This document shows positions 59,820 through 64,000 of a stretch of 64,000 nucleotides of DNA, piece by piece. This DNA comes from Bryum argenteum (lineage: Eukaryota > Streptophyta > Bryopsida > Bryales > Bryaceae), in assembly GCA_037043015.1 (NCBI GenBank), contig CM073323.1, positions 21,294,758 to 21,358,757 of the forward strand. Direction: 5' to 3'. The notes under the pieces were generated by a model. The model saw only the letters and a program-made list of their open reading frames with translations. It was not told where the DNA came from and did no database searches. How positions within the stretch are numbered: position 1 is the stretch's first letter; the number at the start of each line of letters is the position of its first letter. Both the position numbers and the translations under genes were made by a program.

Positions 59820-61650
59820 TCAGGATTTGGAGGTCCAATGCTTCCATGGAACGTTATCAGAGTGCTTGATCCACGACAAAAACGCACTATCAACGAAGCA
59901 AACGCAGTTCACGAACAAAAGCTGGTGCTTCACCGGCACATACCGAAAGTTAACCACCTGCACAAGCCGGTAAGATATCAACTCCAAGAGCTCTCACAAA
60001 GCAGTGTAAAATGAGGGGTGATGAGTTAACCTGGACGCATGTCCACAAGACACCTTCAGACAAGAAAGTTGGGAAGTAATCTCGTTGCAAATCCTGCTGA
60101 AATTGTAACAAGCTCTTCCCTGCTGCCATGCTCATGTAAAAGAAGAAGATCAGCAGGTGCAGCGGCCCGAATAAAAACGTATCTGCACACAGTTTGGTGC
60201 CCACAAACCGCCCCGAATTCGGCTCCAACTTCAGTTTTACCGTGCACACGTACTCCAGAAATTGGTACCTGCACCATGCCATTGAAAAATGAATCGAACA
60301 CTTGTGGAAACAGTCATCGAATCAGAAACTAATGCAGATTGAATGTTTTAGATTATGCTTGATTTTGTGGTATATCGTTTCTCACCTCAAGAGCATCGAA
60401 CACCACGTGTGAAATTACATCATTTATTCTCTGTTAAACAGTTTCTGATTCTCAAAGCCCAACATGATCACGAAAAGGATGACTCAAGTTTTAAATGATT
60501 GAACAAGAAACTCATGCAGATTGACGAGGCTATAAATACTCATGGCCCAACATGAGCACGAAAAGGATGACTCAAGTTTTGAATGATTGAGCAAGAAACT
60601 CATGCCGATTGACGAGTCTATGAATACTCGTGGAGAATATGATTGTACTTGACTATATTCATCTCTTCTACTGGACTTGACGGTGATTTCTCAGCTCAAG
60701 AACATCGAACGTCACATGTGATATCTCACAAGCTACAAATAAATCCTGCCATTCGGCATTAATCATCGAATGAGCACCAAAAAGAAGTCCAAACTTCTGT
60801 CATGCATGCAGCCTCTAAAACGCTCGTGGTGTGTGATACTTGCCTAATTTGGTACCTGCGACATCTCCTTTCTCAGAATGGAAACGAGGATCTGCTCAAA
60901 AGTCGTGAATGGCTTTCCTCTTTGAATGATAGAATAAGAAACTCATGCAAAACTATCAGTCTCTAGACCCTCAGTATGCTGTTTTTGGAATGAAATTGAG
61001 ATGCAGTAATGTCACCATGGATTAGTCAAAGCATGCTCTGAATCCAAACCCTAAAAATCTAAGAAAGATGCGTACCAATAGTGACCAGTGGGGCCAACGA
61101 AGAAACCACCAAACGATCCAGAAGCAGCAACTCGTCTCCAATCGAGGCTACTGGCGGGGCTTCCCTGCAAAGAGCACATCAGTCTCTCTCTCCCTCTCTC
61201 TCTCTCTCTTACATTTCCCAAAGCAAAAATAAAAAGAAAGACAGAGGAACGTACAGCCATGGAGAACGATTGCGCCATCAAGTCCCCGAGCGACCACAAG
61301 ATTGCCGATGTCACCATCTGTGTGCACACCGGCCTCTTCAATAGCGCATCTTGATACCACGCCCATAACCCTAATTTTGGCACCGATGCTGCTGCTGCTG
61401 CAGGTTCGATCACAAGCTCCTCCCCATCCTGCAATCCCTTGATTCAATCGAAACACACTCAAATCAGAAAGAACGTTCATGTATACATCTGGAGATTGAG
61501 CACCTGACAGCACTGGCATGAATTAAAGCTGCAATTCTTGAAATTTTGGGATGGATCATCTCAAAGACTGGAAACCTGATTGTGATTCTGGGTCTTTTCG
61601 AGGACGATGTACCGGTTTCCAGGAAACAGGGGTCGTGGTGCGGCAGCCAT
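59820..61650 (-). CDS. Mpv17/PMP22-family organelle membrane protein
   Basis: Small four-helix membrane proteins of peroxisomes, mitochondria or plastids, thought to form non-selective channels. Five exons: 61650-61576, 61428-61255, 61164-61076, 60268-60031, 59957-59820; 714 nt, 237 aa, phases consistent. Family text: LGLWAWYQDALLKRPVCTQM, VTSAILWSLGDLMAQ, ASGSFGGFFVGPTGHYWYQF, KLCADTFLFGPLHLLIFFFY, LQRDYFPTFLSEGVLWTCVQ, VVNFRYVPVKHQLLFVNCVC, DSAFLSWIKHSD. The C-terminal signature FRYVPVKHQLLFVN and the (W)FL-type central motif are typical. A second, near-identical first exon lies 260 bp upstream and could replace this one in frame. A CT microsatellite lies in intron 2 (about 61178-61208). 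Targeting is not predictable by eye. Confidence 0.88.
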
Positions 61651-61826
61651 CTCGTCACCAACCTGCAATCCAATTGGAGCATCAGAAACACTCGGATTTG
61701 AAACAAAGTTCATGTTTGTGAATTGAGATTGAGAAGTGAGATTGTTGCATGAAATGAAGCTGCTGATCAAGCTTGAGGTTGCTGATTGTGAGTATGGGTT
61801 ATTGTAAGAGTGGGTTTGTTGGGAAC

Positions 61827-61910
61827 CTGATTTTGATTGTGGGTCTTTTCGAGGACGATGTAAGGGTTTCCTGGATCGTGAGGAAACAGGGGTCGTGGTG
61901 CGGCAGCCAT
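61827..61910 (-). CDS. Duplicated alternative first exon of the Mpv17-family gene
   Basis: An 84-nt exon-like copy of the downstream first exon: it starts with ATG, encodes MAAAPRPLFPHDPGNPYIVL then EKTHNQNQ, and ends at a phase-0 donor (AATCAG|GTTCCC) like the downstream copy (MAAAPRPLFPGNRYIVLEKT, QNHNQ, AATCAG|GTTTCC). Surrounding text is also duplicated (TTTTCGAGGACGATGTA, GGTCGTGGTGCGGCAGCCAT), so about 260 bp was copied in tandem. Either exon can splice in frame to 61428. Which is used cannot be told from sequence. Confidence 0.7.
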
Positions 61911-62098
61911 TCTTGTTGCGGGAATTGAATGATTTGCATGGGGAGTATGAAGAGCTCCTGCAGGTTTGATCACGGAAGAGGAAGAGAGCCATGAGATTGT
62001 TGGGCGGCAAGTGTGAATGCGGTTGTCTATCGAATGGTTTTTTTTTCGTTTTCTTGGATTGATACATCCGTAATCCATGAAACTTTTGAAATTTTAGT

Positions 62099-62220
62099 AC
62101 AGCAGGAGCCCCCCCACGGGAGGGTATTCGGCCGGGGAGATACCGAACTCGGAGGGCGGTAACCCGATGCGGAGAGTTTCTCCCGGCGGAATACCCTCCC
62201 GTGGAGGACTCCTGCAGCGT
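62099..62220. repeat. GC-rich hairpin upstream of the Mpv17-family gene
   Basis: Inverted repeats CCACGGGAGGGTATTC (about 62114-62130) and GAATACCCTCCCGTGG (about 62191-62207), with outer arms GCAGGAG and CTCCTGC, enclose a GC-rich loop containing GGTAACCCGATGCGGAGAG. The local GC content is far above its surroundings. It may be a small MITE; it lies 190-310 bp upstream of the distal first exon. Confidence 0.65.
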
Positions 62221-63214
62221 AACACACTTTCCAGTTTCGGATGCCCGGGCTTTTTTAGTAAGGTGCGTTATGTCGTAATCTCCTTCTGGACTGGGCATCA
62301 CGGGATGGGAGCTCCTGTCAAATGAACGGACCCGAAACCTGAAATTTTGTTACGTGATAGTTTAGGGTAGGTGGTTTAAAAACCAGATAGCATTAATAGG
62401 GGTATTTAAGCATGAGGTATATCATAGCCTTCAAAATAAAGTTAACGTACTTTCCATGTCTATGTTAGATTGATCTAAAATACAAAATATAAAATATTGA
62501 TCACTGTTAGATACACCAATAGGTATTAATTTCAAGATCCATAACTAAACCAAGATAAATCCAAAATCTTTTTCATACTTTGCATATATTCCAAAATTAA
62601 TTAGCTCTGTCACTTCCGTGATGGGAATTTGAAATTTGTGCCGATATATCGTCTCCTACTTTTATGAATCCAAAAACGAGTTTGTTACCTACTAGGAATT
62701 CGATAAGAAATAAAATAGAATATAAAATAAAAAATAAAATAAATAAAATAAAAACAAACACTATGCAAACAACAAAATCATTCTCGGAGCAACAAATAAG
62801 CAACAATACTTCGGGTTATATTTCACCTCTATAGATCAACACGTCCATGATCAACTTTGGCATAAAGGGCAGGATACATTTAATCCGAGTACATTTAAAA
62901 TATAACATGCTTCGACCTCGTATATAATAGCAACAATGTCTTAAATGCAATATATGTGTATCTTACATTAAACCTCATCATGAGTTGTTCAAGCTTAGAT
63001 ATCTTCAACTTAGGACACCTATTTTGGGCCTCATGGTATGAAATCCCTCCTTGCTCATTGTGGTCAATGTCAAGAGGCAAGTGGTCAAAGCTTGAAAATA
63101 TTATGCATACATCCATTTTGGAGAACCAACAATTTAAGGACGTAAATAAATGAACTAACTTCAAGAATTTCTGTTTGGGAGATTGACAATTTAGATTTTT
63201 TTGAAGTTCTTGGT

Positions 63215-63372
63215 GGGACTACTAACCCCTTTCTGGATGAACACCACATGCTAGTCCCTACCTAGCCACTAGTGCCTTAGAGATACCCCACATGGTATCC
63301 CCCCAAGGGTTTTGAGGTACCTACACAACGAGGTCCAAGAACCCCACACCATAGTTGGGTGAACTATGGTGA
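63215..63372 (-). mobile_element. Diverged, truncated SINE copy
   Basis: Carries SINE body phrases in minus orientation (CCTAGCCACTAGTGCCTTAG, GGTATCCCCCCAAGGGTTTT, GAGGTACC, CCATAGTTGGGTGAACTATG) but lacks the tRNA-like head and the tail. It ends where the family A element begins, so one inserted into or recombined with the other. It is clearly older than the three full copies. Confidence 0.65.
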
Positions 63373-63375
63373 TGG

Positions 63376-63526
63376 GTTGTACATAACTTTGTAGGAAGTT
63401 GCAAGCTCATCACTGATTATCCTTTCATGCTGCCCAAGTACAATATTTATGATGTCCAGGTCCAAAAGATGTTGTGATTCAATATTGGGCTGCCCCTTTC
63501 AGACCCCATGGGCATTTAAGGGTTAA
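63376..63526. mobile_element. piggyBac-like MITE, family A copy 5, truncated
   Basis: Inverted partial copy: TTGTACATAACTTTGTAGGA, GTTGCAAGCTCATCACTGAT, CAAAAGATGTTGTGATTCAA, ATATTGGGCTGCCCC, ending GGGCATTTAAGGGTTAA. Only the half containing one terminus is present; the other half is replaced by SINE-derived sequence. Confidence 0.7.
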
Positions 63527-63880
63527 TCTTTATATTACAAAGTGCAAAGGGCTCTTTAGAAAGAGCAAACTCAATCTTTATGAGGTCATAAAGTTTGTTG
63601 CTAAAACATATTGGTGGAAGAAAGGAAAATGTATTGATTTTGCAATTAATTGATACATTAATTGATTAAAAAAAAAGAAGAAAAAAGAAGAAAATCTATG
63701 TAAGAAGAATCTTGATAATTAATCATTGACTTTAGTTTTTAGAACGGCCACTTCACAGCAAACTCCAAACCAATAAATTGCAAAAGCATCTATAAATATC
63801 CTCAAACCTCATGACATCAAGTGCCCATAAACAACTTGCCTACACGAAAGACGATCTCACATTCATGGTGGATCAGACGC

Positions 63881-64000
63881 TCAAATGTACCCCAGGGGTA
63901 CATCCCTGCTCGGCGGCACTTTGCGGTAGATCATGCTGTGGGCCTCCGGGAACGAAGCGGCTATTTTTGCCTCCCCACCGAATTTAGCCTCAGCTCTCAC
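63881..64000 (-). CDS. Possible C-terminal end of a gene running off the window
   Basis: On the minus strand the frame is open from the right edge to a TGA at 63881-63883, giving 39 residues that include EAKFGGEAKIAASFPEAHSM and IYRKVPPSRDVPLGYI. Base composition is GC-rich and codon use looks coding, in contrast to the AT-rich DNA to its left. I do not recognise the family. It is a candidate last exon only; the upstream part lies outside the window. Confidence 0.4.
   Translation of the reverse strand: MRAEAKFGGEAKIAASFPEAHSMIYRKVPPSRDVPLGYI

Larger units (their letters stand above)
62221..63880. other. Gene-free stretch with composite repeat
   Basis: No coding sequence recognised. 62700-62760 has AAATAAAATAAAAT simple repeats. 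Two mobile-element pieces (63215-63372 and 63376-63526) adjoin each other. An A/AAG-rich tract at about 63666-63695 follows the dispersed phrase GCAATTAATTGATACATTAA. Confidence 0.5.

Noticed and set aside
61561-62301. 246-codon minus-strand open frame over the Mpv17 first exons
   Set aside because: Reads through promoter, both duplicated first exons and the intron between them in a different frame; Ser/His/Asn-rich noise.

Overview
The window is nuclear DNA of a land plant. AT-rich intergenic stretches full of short transposons separate islands of intron-rich protein genes with canonical GT-AG introns of roughly 80-800 bp. The gene content is plant-typical: SWI3-type chromatin subunit, allene oxide cyclase, DUF248 putative methyltransferase, F-box/kelch protein. 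A 5S rRNA-like sequence has helix IV/V bases (CTGGGATGGGTGACCTCCCG) that I recall from bryophyte rather than seed-plant 5S rRNA. I therefore lean to a non-seed plant, probably a bryophyte, with moderate confidence.

Layout. 1-2.2 kb: AT-rich, no gene. 2.2-6.5 kb (+): SWI3A/B-like protein, nine exons. 8.3-10.0 kb (-): ANP32-like leucine-rich-repeat protein with a very long acidic tail. 10.1-15.3 kb: gene-free, with simple repeats, MITEs and hairpins. 15.3-19.6 kb (-): PrimPol primase-polymerase, fourteen exons, with a 5S rRNA-like sequence in sense orientation inside intron 2. 20-23 kb: gene-free with MITEs. 24.1-26.5 kb (+): YIPF5/Yip1-family Golgi membrane protein. 27.0-29.0 kb (-): phytanoyl-CoA dioxygenase-like enzyme. 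29-31.9 kb: gene-free, with a full-length SINE. 31.9-33.8 kb (-): allene oxide cyclase, with a TATA box. 34-44.4 kb: about 10 kb of transposon debris. 44.4-48.6 kb (-): DUF248 putative methyltransferase. 49-50.7 kb: SINE, poly(A) repeat and Stowaway-like MITE. 52.6-55.6 kb (+): sphingoid-base-phosphate phosphatase. 56.3-58.4 kb (-): F-box/kelch protein. 59.8-61.9 kb (-): Mpv17/PMP22-family membrane protein with a tandemly duplicated first exon. 62-64 kb: hairpin, repeats and the possible 3' end of a further minus-strand gene at the right edge.

The genes are independent units with no shared pathway. Two touch genome maintenance or chromatin (SWI3, PrimPol), two lipid or oxylipin metabolism in different compartments (allene oxide cyclase, phytanoyl-CoA dioxygenase), and one sphingolipid signalling. 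Exon models were built by hand from splice consensus, reading-frame phase and recalled family sequences. Total coding length divides by three in every complete model except the sphingoid-phosphate phosphatase, where one junction is unresolved.

The most interesting observations are the sense 5S rRNA-like insert in the PrimPol gene, a tRNA-derived SINE family whose 3' tail is a tetranucleotide microsatellite and whose three copies have clear target-site duplications, several TTAA-flanked piggyBac-like MITE families, a nested 961-bp terminal-inverted-repeat element, and the duplicated first exon of the Mpv17 gene.
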